Below are positions 33,561 to 43,128 of a stretch of 64,000 nucleotides of DNA, one piece after another. A program made the position numbers and the translations under genes. The notes under the pieces are model-generated. The model was not told the DNA's origin, made no database searches, and saw only the letters and a program-made list of their open reading frames with translations. The stretch comes from Notolepis coatsorum (taxonomy: Eukaryota > Chordata > Actinopteri > Aulopiformes > Paralepididae). Position 1 is the first letter of the stretch. The number at the start of each line of letters is the position of its first letter. The stretch lies in NCBI GenBank assembly GCA_963971535.1, contig OZ020589.1, positions 90,456,683-90,520,682 on the forward strand. Direction: 5' to 3'.

Positions 33561-35516
33561 TCAGTGTTCAGTGTTCAAGGCTCTGATGGCCTGGGGGAAG
33601 AAGCTGAGCCGAAGCCTCTCTGTCCTAGTAGCTGGGGTTCGCAGGCGTCTGCCTGACCTCAGCAGCTGGAACAGGCTGTTATTGGGGTGGTGAGGGTCTT
33701 TCATTATTCTGCAGGCTCTGGATTTGCACCTTTTGCTGTATAGAACCTGCAGGGGAGGTAGTGCAATACCTGTGGTACGCTCGGCTGAGCGCACCACTCT
33801 CTGTAGGGCCTTCTTGTCCTGTGCCGTGCTGTTTCCATACCAGGCAGTGATGTTTCCAGTCAAGATGCTCTCTACAGCTCCGGAGTAGAAGGACTGGAGT
33901 ATCTTCCCAGATACTCTGAACTTCCTTAACTGTCTCAGGTGGTAGAGGCGCTGCTTCGCCTTTTTTACGACTGTGTCTATGTGTGTTGACCATGTCAGAT
34001 CCTCTGAGATGTGGACCCCCAGGTACTTAAAGCTGCTCACCCTGTCCACGGTAGCCCCGTTTATCCTCAGTGGTGTGTGTGTCTCCTGCTGTCCTCTCCT
34101 ATAATCCACGATCAGCTCCTTGGTTTTACCAATGTTCAGGAGCAGGCTGTTGTCCTGGCACCAGCGTTCCAGTACCTCAACCTCCTCCCGGTAGGCCTTC
34201 TCATCGTTGTCCGAGATCAGCCCCACCACCACCGTGTCGTCTGCAAACTTCACTATGGAGTTGGAGCTGAACTTGGCCACACAATCGTGTGTGTAGAGTG
34301 AGTACAGCAGGGGGCTCAGAACACAGCCCTGGGGGGACCCGATGCTCAGGGTGATGGTGTTGGAGGTCTGACCCCCCACCCTGACCGCCTGGGGTCTTTC
34401 ACTCAGAAAGTCCAGTACCCAGGCGCTCAGAGCGGAGCTCAGACCCAGCTCGATCAGCTTGTCCACCAGTCTGGTGGGGACTATGGTGTTGAACGCTGAG
34501 CTGTAGTCAATGAACAACAGTCTCACATAGCCCCCCTTCTGGCGGTCAAGGTGAGAGAGGGTGCTGTGCAGTACCTGGGAGACCGGGTCGTCAGTGGACC
34601 TGTTTGTCCTGTATGCAAATTGCATAGGGTCCATATCACTGGGGAGGGAGGCACAAATGTGATCCTTGACCAGCCTCTCGAAACATTTCATGACCACAGA
34701 GGTGAGTCCCACCGGTCTGTAGTCATTGAGACATGTTGGGGAGGGTTTCTTCGGTACAGGGATGATGGTAGACATCTTGAAGCAGGCAGGGACCACTGAC
34801 TCCGCCAGGGATTGATTAAATATGGCGGTGAACACAGGGGCTAGCTGGTTGGCACAGGACTTAAGTATGCGTCCTGTTATACCATCTGGGCCAGCCGCTT
34901 TCCTGGTGTTCACCTGCATAAATGCTCTTCTCACACTGTGTTCCGACAACGAGAGAGCGTCCCCGCCCCCCCGCGGTTGTCCCCCCCCCTCCACAACAGC
35001 CGGCGCGCCAGTGACGTCACTGGCCGTTGAGCCAGCGGCGCCACCGTCTACACCAAACCGAGCGTAGAAAGAGTTGAGTTTGTCCGCGAGAGAGGCGTCG
35101 TCGCTCCCCATTGAGGGGGCGCTGACTTTGTAGTCAGTTATTGTCCTCAGTCGCCGCCATAAGCCTCTTGTGTCGTTTTGTGCCATTTGTGTCTCCAGTT
35201 TATCAGCATATGTCCGTTTTGCAAGTTTTACAGCCTTGCGCAGAGTATAGACTGAAGCCTTGTACTCCTCCATGTTTCCTGACTCTCTGCCCAGGTTGTA
35301 AGCAGTGGTGCGAGAGTTCAGAGCTGCTCTGATAGTACTGTCCACCCACGGTTTCTGGTTTGCGAAAACCCGCACCGTTTTCATGGGGACAATACTGTCA
35401 GCGATTGTTGTTATGAAGCTCACAACGGTGTCCGCGAACTCGCTGACGTCACTGGCGCTTCCTTGAAACATATTCCAATCCGTGTCTGCGAGCGCGTCCT
35501 GAAGCGTGGTGAAAGG
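33561..35516 (-). CDS. LINE reverse transcriptase, ~650 codons, uninterrupted
   Basis: Long open frame of a non-LTR polymerase; the enzyme would copy element RNA at a nicked target (target-primed reverse transcription). From the N-terminal side it has the linker after the endonuclease (QKPWVDSTIRAALNSRTTAY), the finger region with [34 protein letters not shown] and QFAYRTNRSTDD, then motif [13 protein letters not shown], motif [17 protein letters not shown] and motif [12 protein letters not shown]. The thumb and C-terminal part carry LLLNIGKTKELIVDYRR and ILTGNITAWYGNSTAQDK, ending ...QAIRALNTEH. The catalytic Asp residues are intact. The first ~55 residues of the raw frame (above 35,516) belong to the inserted foreign segment, not to the polymerase. 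The product resembles the family-B copies at 27.3 and 61.8 kb but is clearly a diverged subfamily. Confidence 0.9.
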   Translation of the reverse strand, partial: PFTTLQDALADTDWNMFQGSASDVSEFADTVVSFITTIADSIVPMKTVRVFANQKPWVDSTIRAALNSRTTAYNLGRESGNMEEYKASVYTLRKAVKLAKRTYADKLETQMAQNDTRGLWRRLRTITDYKVSAPSMGSDDASLADKLNSFYARFGVDGGAAGSTASDVTGAPAVVEGGGQPRGGGDALSLSEHSVRRAFMQVNTRKAAGPDGITGRILKSCANQLAPVFTAIFNQSLAESVVPACFKMSTIIPVPKKPSPTCLNDYRPVGLTSVVMKCFERLVKDHICASLPSDMDPMQFAYRTNRSTDDPVSQVLHSTLSHLDRQKGGYVRLLFIDYSSAFNTIVPTRLVDKLIELGLSSALSAWVLDFLSERPQAVRVGGQTSNTITLSIGSPQGCVLSPLLYSLYTHDCVAKFSSNSIVKFADDTVVVGLISDNDEKAYREEVEVLERWCQDNSLLLNIGKTKELIVDYRRGQQETHTPLRINGATVDRVSSFKYLGVHISEDLTWSTHIDTVVKKAKQRLYHLRQLRKFRVSGKILQSFYSGAVESILTGNITAWYGNSTAQDKKALQRVVRSAERTTGIALPPLQVLYSKRCKSRACRIMKDPHHPNNSLFQLLRSGRRLRTPATRTERLRLSFFPQAIRALNTEH

Positions 35517-36185
35517 GATAACCTGTCCCTCGTGAGTCCTTGAATTGATATGGTTAGTGGACCAGTCGACCAAAGGATTCGCAGAACGACAGAGTATTCC
35601 AAACAGAGCTTTTATCAGTTGGTCACACAGTGAAGAGAACTCTCCTGCAGCCCGCACAGGCTCATCCTCTCGCACCAGTAGAAGAGAGAAAGTACATCAC
35701 ACTACATGTCATTTATACAGAGGAGGAGGGGAGGGGTGTATGTGTGTATATGTATCCGTGTGTGTATGTATGGGTGTGTGTGGTGTGTGTGTGTGCTAGT
35801 CGGTGTGTGTGCTTGTTTCAGAAGGGGGGCTAATGGGTTCCAGATGGGTAGACCAGGAGAGACCCCTAGTCTTGAACAACATCTCCACAAATCACGGCCT
35901 TGACAGCTGGGTGGGGGAGATGTGTGCGCGTGAGTGTGTGTGCGTGTGCGCGTCAGAAGAGGAGTGTGCGTGAGGCGCGTGATCAGGATGTACAGGGAGC
36001 CCTGTGTGTGTTAATGGGTGTGTGTGGAAGGAGACAGCCACGAGGTCGGCAGGTCACGCCACATGCAGGGAGGGAGACACAGACAGAGAGCAGGGTGCAG
36101 CCTACAGCCTGCACAAGCACAGATATAAGATATCAGACATTTTACATCAAATTTTACTAGATCAATGAACTAAAAACCCATCAGT
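35517..36185. other. ~0.67-kb foreign segment inside the LINE
   Basis: Separates the endonuclease block ending KKWTDQSEA from the block starting LQDALADTDWNMF, which are adjacent in related elements. It contains TG-rich microsatellite sequence (35,738-35,816, 35,920-35,955). No terminal inverted repeats or clear target duplication beyond a possible CAC. Confidence 0.65.
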
Positions 36186-36562
36186 GGCCTCTGATTGGTC
36201 GGTCCATTTTTTTGTCTCACGTGACACGACGGCGTCACGTGATCTTTGTTTGTAAGCAGGAAATAACAAGATGGAGTCGTGATCGCTTGAGCTTGTAGAC
36301 CCCGTCAATGGTGGAGCCGCTACAGCCTTGTAGCCGGCCCTGAACGGGGTGTAACAGTGGTCGAGTGTGTTTCCCCCTCTTGTGGAGCAGGCGATGTGCT
36401 GAAAAAAGGACGGCATAACTTTTTTCAAATTCGCCTGGTTGAAATCACCAGCTACGATCGTCGCCGCGTCTGGGTGTTTGATTTGGTGTTTATTGAGATG
36501 GTCGTGTAGTTCCACCAGCGCTTTGCCAGTGTTCGCTTGTGGAGGGATATATACGGCGGTCA
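36186..36562 (-). pseudogene. LINE endonuclease C-terminal part
   Basis: Minus-strand frame with the apurinic-type endonuclease blocks VAGDFNQANLKK, RGGNTLDHCY and SSDHDSILL, in the order found in non-LTR elements. The N-terminal half of the nuclease is missing, as the sequence loses similarity above 36,562, so it is inactive. It belongs to the same element as the polymerase at 33,561-35,516. Confidence 0.85.
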
Positions 36563-36794
36563 TATTACTGTACATTTTACTGTATATCTTTGGCTGTATA
36601 TTTTAGAATTTATATACATATTTTAGAATGTATATCCCTGACTGTATTTTTATTCTTATTTGTGATTTTTAACTACCTAAATGTTTATTGTGAGCGATCT
36701 GTAGTGCTGAATTTCCCTTTGGATCAATACAGTACTTCTATTCTACCCACCCAGATGTAAGACAAACAAAGGACAAACAAGGTGTATTGACTAC

Positions 36795-36903
36795 CTGAGA
36801 ACAGTGGGATACAGCTCAGCTGTGTAGAGGAAAGCGGTGGTGAACGCGGCCTCAGAGAAACCTTTGCCCACCACTGCTATGCAGGTGCGAACCAGAGCGT
36901 AGT
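36795..36903 (-). CDS. slc22a7: SLC22 organic anion transporter, second visible exon
   Basis: A 109-bp exon with acceptor ccctctag/act and donor ctcag/gtagtc. It encodes two bases of a shared Asp codon, then [20 protein letters not shown] and [15 protein letters not shown], and ends with two bases of an Arg codon completed in the next exon. The [20 protein letters not shown] block is the strongly conserved ninth-to-tenth helix region of SLC22 transporters, and the ELYPT motif is a hallmark of the family. Phase and length fit the conserved SLC22 gene structure. It is separated by only 690 bp from the exon at 37,594-37,808, and that intron carries an AAGAT-tailed LINE end. Confidence 0.9.
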
Positions 36904-36950
36904 CTAGAGGGGGACACAACCAAGTTTAGAGTAATTGGACAGAACGATTT

Positions 36951-37210
36951 CATAAGATAAGATACGATAAGATAAGATAAGATAAGATATTCCTTTATTG
37001 ATCCCCTTGGGGAAATTCAGGCATCTTAGCAGGATGGGGGATTGGGGGGGGGGGGGTACAGGTGATAGTAGAAGACATGTCATAAAAATGATAGTCCAGT
37101 AGAAAAGTAAAAAAAAAAAAGAAGGCAGTGTAAAGAATTATATATAAGTATAAGAAAATATAATTAACTCTGAGTATACGCATAATGAGCAAGTAGGCAG
37201 TGTAAGTCAA
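36951..37210 (-). mobile_element. LINE 3' end with (AAGAT)n tail in the SLC22 intron
   Basis: Tail cataagataagatacgataa with further gataa units, then the widely seen fish LINE terminus ttcctttattgatccccttg, gggaaattcag and a G-rich tract. The rest (aaagtaaaaaaaaaaaagaa, ggcagtgtaaag) matches 14,351-14,520. Confidence 0.8.
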
Positions 37211-37593
37211 GGTGCAGATGAGGGTCTGTATGCCCTATCAGTTATATTTGCATTACAATAAATATAGTTACAATAGACAATATGAAAGAGTGCATTTTGC
37301 AGTCAAGCATCAGGGAAGAAATGTCCTTCCATTTTTGGCATTTGCTTGTTTGGAGCGCGCCAATTACTTGCCCCTGGAAGTGCTCATCTGATCAACTTCA
37401 CACTTGACACTGCACTCCCTTTGACCCACCGAGCGCAAAGTCAATCAGATGAACAGTTCTCGAGATATACGAAGACCGGCACGCACTAAAAAAAGAAATA
37501 TATATATATAATTATATATATAATAAAAATATGTTTAGCAATCTAAGAAAACAAAGACACCAGCTAAGTGAATAAGAGGAGGTGTGATATCAC
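37211..37593. other. Intron remainder
   Basis: Non-coding with an (AT)n-rich piece at 37,499-37,525. The stretch just before the exon donor is ordinary AT-rich intron. Confidence 0.5.
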
Positions 37594-37808
37594 CTGTGGG
37601 AATGGCAATGTTGAGAGCGATCAGGGCTCCAGTCGTGATGAGAGACCATGACTGGCACTTCCTCCGCCCAATCAGATCCAACGCAAAGTAGGTCCCAAAT
37701 TTGGCAGGAACCTCAATGGCCCCATAAACAAACTGGGTGAGGTACATGTTGAGGCCAAAACCAGTGATGTTGAAGCTGATTCCATAATATATGAAGGGGA
37801 CAGCAAAC
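37594..37808 (-). CDS. slc22a7: SLC22 organic anion transporter, first visible exon
   Basis: A 215-bp exon. The acceptor is tctatccccaag/g and the donor cccacag/gtgata, in phase with the next exon. It encodes FAVPFIYYGISFNITGFGLN, MYLTQFVYGAIEVPAKFGTY and FALDLIGRRKCQSWSLITTG, ending ALIALNIAIPT: a membrane helix, the QxxxGAxExPAK segment, the conserved loop motif xxxGRR between helices 8 and 9, and the next helix. This order matches SLC22 transporters of organic anions (OAT type). By the similarity I can judge, the best fit is SLC22A7 in fish, though other OAT paralogues cannot be excluded. No upstream exon could be found between here and 42.6 kb, so the preceding intron is either very long or the gene is split from its 5' half. 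Confidence 0.88.
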
Positions 37809-37825
37809 CTTGGGGATAGAATACA

Positions 37826-38060
37826 TACACATTTATATAGCAGCTTTTATCCAAAGCGCTTTGCAATTTGTTCCTCACATTTTTACCCATTCACTCACAC
37901 ACCGATGGTGGAGGCAGCCATGCAAGGTGCCAACCTGCTCATCGGGAGCAATTAGGGGTTAAGTGTCTTGCTCAAGGACACTTCGACACACTGCCCGGGA
38001 GGAGCAGGAATCGAACCGGGAACCTCCGGATTACCAGACGGTGCTCTACCTCCTAAGCCA
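37826..38060 (-). mobile_element. tRNA-derived SINE (family S1), complete copy
   Basis: On the minus strand: a head with A box ggcttaggaggtagagcacc and B box GGTTCGATTCC, the body gtccttgagcaagacactta, acccctaattgctcc, and a 3' end with caaagcgctttggataaaag and ctgctatataaat. It is the same family as the headless fragment at 12,725-12,890. Its 3' end lies 18 bp from the SLC22 exon acceptor. Confidence 0.88.
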
Positions 38061-38549
38061 CTGTCGCCCCCATTCTTTTTCTCCGCCTGATTTTCTGTAC
38101 TTTTTCCTCCCATCCCAATTTAGTCATTGTGCCAATTCCCCCCCCCCACCTGGTCGTTGTGCGCATGTGCCCTCCACTGGTCGGTCTAGGGAGCCCTGAG
38201 GTCTACCACATGCTTCCTCCGACACATGCGGAGACAGCCAGTGGCTCTCTTTTCACCTGGCAGCGCGGACTCTCATTGGTGAAGTGTAACGCGTGGGAGG
38301 TCACGCTGCCTTCACCACTTCCTGTCTTTTGCTGTGCAGGCGCCCATACCTGACCTGTAGGAGTCGCTGTCCACAGCGCCAGATTACCACCCATCAACTT
38401 CCCTCCCGCTAACTCAGCCAAACGAGTTAGTATGACGGCTGGCCCAAGTCAGAGGCAATGCTGACACCTGGATTCGAGACCGGAGTCTCTCGCATTGGTG
38501 ACGAGCGCAATCTCCGCTGCGCCACCCAGCCACCTCTGTCACCCCCATT
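38061..38549 (-). mobile_element. tRNA-derived SINE (family S2), copy 3, with target duplication
   Basis: The element (38,075-38,535) is bounded by ctgtcgcccccatt (38,061-38,074) and ctgtcacccccatt (38,536-38,549), a 14-bp duplication with one mismatch. On the minus strand the head reads aggtggctgggtggcgcagc, then a B-box-like ggtctcgaatcc. The body blocks match copies 1 and 2, and a C-run follows the gcacaacgaccagg block. It landed at the 5' edge of the S1 SINE. Confidence 0.9.
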
Positions 38550-39246
38550 TATGCAAAACATACAGACACACACTTGAGGCAGATGGTTAAACTCGTAAAT
38601 TGTACTTATTTTTATCAAAATAAGTCTTTCTTACTTCCTCATATAAATCACAATGCAAGAATTCGGTCTCATTCTCTCAGGACACCCATAGGGGCTTCTG
38701 GGTAATATACAGTAGAGGTAAAAGCACTTGCCTATACCACCACAGAGACCTGGGATCCCAGTAGCGGTAATTCTGGCTTGGCTGTGATAACCTGTTTCTG
38801 CCCGATCTCGCTTATAATATGTAAATAAAGTGCTTATCGACAACAATATATTACTTGTACAATAAGTAAATAAATGACTTGTGGCTATAACATAACGTAC
38901 ATTATATACCTTTTTTCGTGTGGTCGATTAGTACTTACTGTAACGGCCAAAATGGACTTAATGTGCAGTGGATTTATGTGACCAGGGGGTGGCGCTTCTT
39001 TTATTTAAGCGTCAGGTACACCTGTAGGAGGAGGAGTTTTGACCCGGAAAAGGGCAATGGTTTTTGACCGCACGCACGACGCAGGTCTCAGGTTGAAATG
39101 TTTGTATTTAATTAGTTATTGTGTTCATTATTATTTATCAGTTTATGAAGACATCCTGTTTGACGGTGAGGGAAAATAAACACCATTTTCCCAGTAAAGC
39201 TGCCTGCACGTATCATTGGGACAAAGGACTGTTTTGGTATGAGACC
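38550..39246. other. Unassigned stretch, possible LTR remnant
   Basis: From about 38,940 (tgtaacggccaaaatggact) to 39,240 the sequence has a TG start, an aataaa signal near 39,174 and a compact promoter-like look, which could be a solo LTR, but no matching copy or target duplication is visible. Confidence 0.35.
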
Positions 39247-40514
39247 AGCCCTCATGCATCAACGTGGACGTAGAACTTGACCTACTTCCACACGTAAGCA
39301 CGGAATGTAGAACTAGCGTACACACAGGGAAGTCGGCATGCATCACACGTGCGTACGCAGGCTCTATGGTCCTCCGTGTTGATGAATACCACTTTGTTCT
39401 ACCGTCAATGCTCGTGCATGATTATCCATATATGGTCATGAAAATGAGGAAACACCCCCCATGGGATGTGAAATAATGGACGGACCCGAGCGGAACCCTG
39501 AGAAACTCCACGAAGATTGTTCACTGCTGTCGAACCAAGAAGACACTATCGCGTATTGTGGGATTAATAAAAGGCGGACTCGTAAACGGTGATGTCAGAT
39601 ATCAACGGCTCCCTAAGACCATTGCTGCAATTCTGCCTGGACAGCTCAAAATACTAATAAAGACCGTTCGTTGACCACTGTTTGGCGTTGGTTGTGTGTC
39701 ATTATAACCGTGCTGTAATATGAATGCCTTTATTAGTTGTGTTCGATTGGCTATATGATTTTTAGATGCATCTATTTTGTTGTCGGCTAATAAAGACCGC
39801 GCTGGAATATGACTGCCTCTTCCTGTGTTGTTTGATTAATACCCCAGGGATTAAAGTTCTCCTCAATTTTATTCCAAATCGTGATGGATCTCCCGTCAAT
39901 TTTCTACCTGCTGCATATGATTTCTAGAGGCATACTACAATCTATTTTGATGTCAGTATTGGGTAGCCTATATAAACAATAATACGAGAGCATATACAAG
40001 AACAATGAATCTCACTGCATGTATGATAGCCTGCCTTTCAATACATGAACTTGAATTCCATCATGTTTGTGTGCGGGACTCACAAGGCTGTAGTCACAAT
40101 GGGTGGTACCGGTGTACAGTAATAATAACAGTCCACACAATATCACGATCCATGCCATAGCCTATGTTCTATTAGGACATGATCTGTGACGACAAATGTT
40201 CTAGAATGTTTGATTAAGATATCATACTCTGACAGCATGCCTATGAGCAACAAAAACGCGAACTTGAATCCCATCATATACATAGTCTGTCCACTATAGT
40301 GTCATCAGGCATGCGTTGTTCATGGGACGGGGTCCCACGGTGTGGGACCTCACTCGCTATTTGCATATCAATAGCTCCGGTCGTCAGGTGTGTTAAATAC
40401 GTTCTCAGACACATTCACACCTAACCTTGTTGTGAAGACGTGTTACATTCCATTCGTAGAGGCAATTAGGCACTGTCTTTAGTCTGTGCCCAAGCGAGGG
40501 GACATTAAATGCGC

Positions 40515-40575
40515 ATTCGCGGGAGCGCGCGCATTCGCGGGAGCGCGCGCACGCGCAGGGAGCGCGCGTGCACGT
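40515..40575 (+). repeat. GC-alternating repeat (cgcgggagcgcgcgcatt)
   Basis: Two and a half copies of gcattcgcgggagcgcgcgc followed by acgcgcagggagcgcgcgtg: a purine-pyrimidine alternating, CpG-dense patch in AT-rich surroundings. Confidence 0.85.
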
Positions 40576-40813
40576 GGTGCGTGTCACCCCAGATGATTTC
40601 AATAACGCACCACTGAGTGTCATTGCAATGCGTTTTCTATTCTTTCTTATACCGTAAAAAGGGGGAAGAACACTATATTCATATGACTTGTATTCTGCTT
40701 ACAGCTTCGAAGTTCCACTCGTTTCGTTTAACGTAAAGCCTTTTAAATATAATCAAAACGTTCCCGTGTTTCTGCGGTCTGCGCAGAATAATAACGAGTT
40801 GAGCTTTATGATT

Positions 40814-40956
40814 TATGATGAATTGAAAATGGGGGACCCTGATGTAAACAAGACGAAAGTTGGTCTGCATCCCCAATCAACAATTGTATGTACTGAGCTG
40901 TACTGTACCCATTCTGCAATCTGTTAATAAACTTTTCAATCAATCAATCAATCAAG
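40814..40956 (+). mobile_element. 143-bp 3' terminus of family-A LINE
   Basis: Starts gatgatgaattgaaaatggg, keeps ccctgatgtaaacaagacga and tctgcaatctgttaataaac, and ends in (CAAT)n. No G-rich units remain. It may include a 14-bp internal deletion (ctttctctggtctg shortened). Confidence 0.88.
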
Positions 40957-41355
40957 CTACGCGGAGCGCAGTCAGTCAGTAGCCTACACCCCGTATATTC
41001 CGATAACGCTATATAAACCATGCTGCATTCATTCTGAGAGAAAGACCTATTATTCCAAATGCTATTTATAGGGTTTTGACCATAATTACACTACTGTTGC
41101 TATTTTACAATGAACTAATGAACTACGGTTCGTACAGAACTTGCCAGTGTTATTATGCACAGAAGCTCATTTCCTTGTTGTAATAATATATTCTAACACT
41201 GGGCGCTAGGTACGCCAGGTCTGAACTGTGCGTAGATGTAAGCACGAAGTCAAGTTCAAGTTCAAATTGATGAATCCCACTCTTTGCTTAGAAATGATCG
41301 TACGCACAGGGTAAGCACAGATCTGTGCGTAGAACACGTTGATGCATGAGGGCCC

Positions 41356-41802
41356 AGGAGTATAACGGCGCGTCAGCCAGTCTAACTACGGGATCAAAAT
41401 TGCTCAGTAGCTCCGTATAAGACGGGAGCTCCTTTAATATTAGTCAAAAACCCAGCACCAGTTAGACTCTCGTTTTGAGACTGGGGAGGATTCGCTGCGT
41501 TTGGGACGTCGGGGAATCTCCACAGGAGGAAGACGAGGATTCTACTGTTTACTGCTGCATCGGGGAGCTGCCTGCAGTCGTTCGTGGACGAGGAGTACAC
41601 CGGTGCTGACCCGAAGTTTGGCTGAGGATCAGTACTGGACCGCGAGCAGGGTGCGATCCAAGAGGGGAGCCCGGGGAGCTATAGCTCCCCTAGATCAGAC
41701 ATCAGCTCCCCTGGGGGTCTCTAAAGCTCCCCTGGGAGCTGTATCATCATCGTGTATAATAATAAACATATGCTATTTTGGATGTATGATTAATGATTTG
41801 CG
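41356..41802. other. Unassigned stretch
   Basis: Contains several copies of agctcccctgggag-like inverted motifs between 41,665 and 41,745. No gene recognised. Confidence 0.4.
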
Positions 41803-42016
41803 TGTAGTGGCTACTTACTGGGACACAATTCACGGCATTCTAGCCTTTTGTGGTGTTTACTACATCTCCCATGACCCTTAGCGGGGGATGACGTAGTTAA
41901 AGAGAGACAGTGAAAGTTGAATGGGTGTTGTTTGTGCGACAGTAGAGTGCGTAATAAACTAGCGTTTTTGCATCGGAACACGACTCTGTCTACGCTATCA
42001 TTACTGCATTCCTACA
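41803..42016 (+). repeat. Putative 5' LTR of a Ty3/Gypsy fragment
   Basis: A 214-bp segment starting TGTAGTGGCTAC and ending CCTACA, with aataaa at 41,952-41,957. It is directly followed by tttgtgacccttggacgt, a plausible degenerate primer-binding region, and 40 bp later by a Gag-like start. There is no second LTR in the window, so the call rests on position and TG...CA ends. Confidence 0.5.
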
Positions 42017-42056
42017 TTTGTGACCCTTGGACGTATTTCGGAGATTATATCGAACA

Positions 42057-42310
42057 TGTCAACTGAACAACAGAACGCAGATCGCAGAACTTTGAACGCA
42101 GTTTCACTCAAGCTGCGCAGAGTGCCAACGCTTGGTTCGCGCAAGCCAAAGCCCAATTCGCTCTCAGGAATATTACCGCGGATGCCACCAAGTACTACTA
42201 TGTGGTAGCAGCCCTTACGAATTCAACGGCAGCGAGAGTGGTGAGTTTGCTGGAAAACCCACCTACACATGACAAATATGTGACTATAAAAACACGCTCC
42301 GAGTTTTTTT
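42057..42310 (+). pseudogene. Ty3/Gypsy Gag N-terminal fragment
   Basis: Starts with ATG and MSTEQQNADRRTLNAVS. A single-base frameshift near 42,100 moves the similarity into another frame, which reads ANAWFAQAKAQFALRNITAD then YYYVVAALTNSTAARVV and LLENPPTHDKY. The WFAQ-AQFAL-I-AD-T-YYYV signature is the N-terminal matrix-like part of Gag in one lineage of Ty3/Gypsy elements. Similarity ends in a C-homopolymer (42,332-42,350). Only the first ~80 residues remain. Confidence 0.75.
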
Positions 42311-42622
42311 CCGCTGAGAGGCGCGCCGCGCACCCCCCCCCCCCCCCCCCCCGACGACGGGGCTCACCCAAAGATGATGCTATGGATCGCACACTGACCG
42401 CGAGTACTGGTCCGTGAGCGACAGCATGGTACCCAACGCAAGGAGGTATGTTTATAGCGCTATATAAATACATGGCCATGTAAATTGTGAAACTTGGGGT
42501 TGAGCATAAATCCATGGTCGCTGAAGTGGAATAACACTTTACTTTTACACGCGGACCTTTTTGTATTGACTTTGTTGCGCGACTCGTCAGCCATCTCGTT
42601 TACTCACTGACTATCTAATAAC
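42311..42622. other. Probable leader of the outer BEL/Pao element
   Basis: Non-coding. It contains a C-run at 42,332-42,350 and tttatagcgctatataaata at 42,450-42,470. The 5' LTR of the outer BEL/Pao element should lie here, but I could not define it. Confidence 0.35.
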
Positions 42623-43128
42623 ATGGAGACGCGCAAACCGGCGTCAAACGTTTCCATGGAGACCCCAGGGCGCTCCGCTGCTAGCGGTGACGTCACTGGG
42701 AAACGCGTCGTTAAAATGACTGCCAAGGCTGTTGCAGAACATTGTGGCAAACTGGAAGCCAGCAGAAAACGTAAATTTAACATGGCAGCCAAGATAAAAG
42801 ATGCAATTCTTGGTTTCATGTTAAATAATGAGAGGGCAAAAGTAGAGAATGCTCTAACAGATTTGAGTCAGGTGTGTTATGAGGCGAAATGCATACATGA
42901 CAATCTGTTGGGTTATACGTTACATGATGAAAAAGAAGAACAAGACACCTGGTTTAAAGCAAAAATGTTGTCAAACAATGAGTGTATTTCAAATGCAAAA
43001 CTGTGGGTTTCAAATATTGAAGGTATAACGAATGTACATGATGAAAGTGATGGTAAAACAACTGAAGGTGATTTGCATTTAATTGATGATGGTATTGCTC
43101 CAAATGACAGTGTGTCAAACATTGTGAG
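42623..43128 (+). pseudogene. BEL/Pao Gag N-terminal part, before the insertion
   Basis: ATG at 42,623 opens a frame for about 169 residues. It begins METRKPASNVSMETPGRSAA and has a helical, charged stretch (IKDAILGFMLNNERAKVENA, then CYEAKCIHDNLLGYTLHDEK) of the type found at the start of fish BEL/Pao Gag. The frame is cut by the left LTR of the inner element right after the GTGAG target site; the extra residues of the raw frame up to 43,255 are LTR sequence. The 3' continuation lies at 56,783. The ATG is the first in frame and is preceded by about 300 bp of leader-like DNA. Confidence 0.8.

Larger units (their letters stand above)
33153..36562 (-). mobile_element. LINE (family B, L2/Rex-like), nearly complete polymerase
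   Basis: The 3' end lies at the left, with a short (CTTGA)n tail (caagtcaagtcaagtcaag) and then the 3' untranslated region, so the element is inserted in the same orientation as the SLC22 gene, inside its intron. The 5' end is truncated within the endonuclease near 36,562. A ~0.67-kb foreign segment (35,517-36,185) separates endonuclease and linker. Confidence 0.9.
39247..41355. mobile_element. Probable Harbinger-like non-autonomous element
   Basis: The left end agccctcatgcatcaacgtg and the right end cacgttgatgcatgagggcc are inverted repeats of about 19-20 bp. Both are followed by subterminal gtagaac/tgcgtacg-type motifs (tacgcacag in several orientations). The GGGCCC-type tip resembles that of the Harbinger-like element at 27.67 kb. 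The left tip has mutated and no 3-bp duplication is certain. No transposase is present. A family-A LINE 3' end lies inside. Confidence 0.6.
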
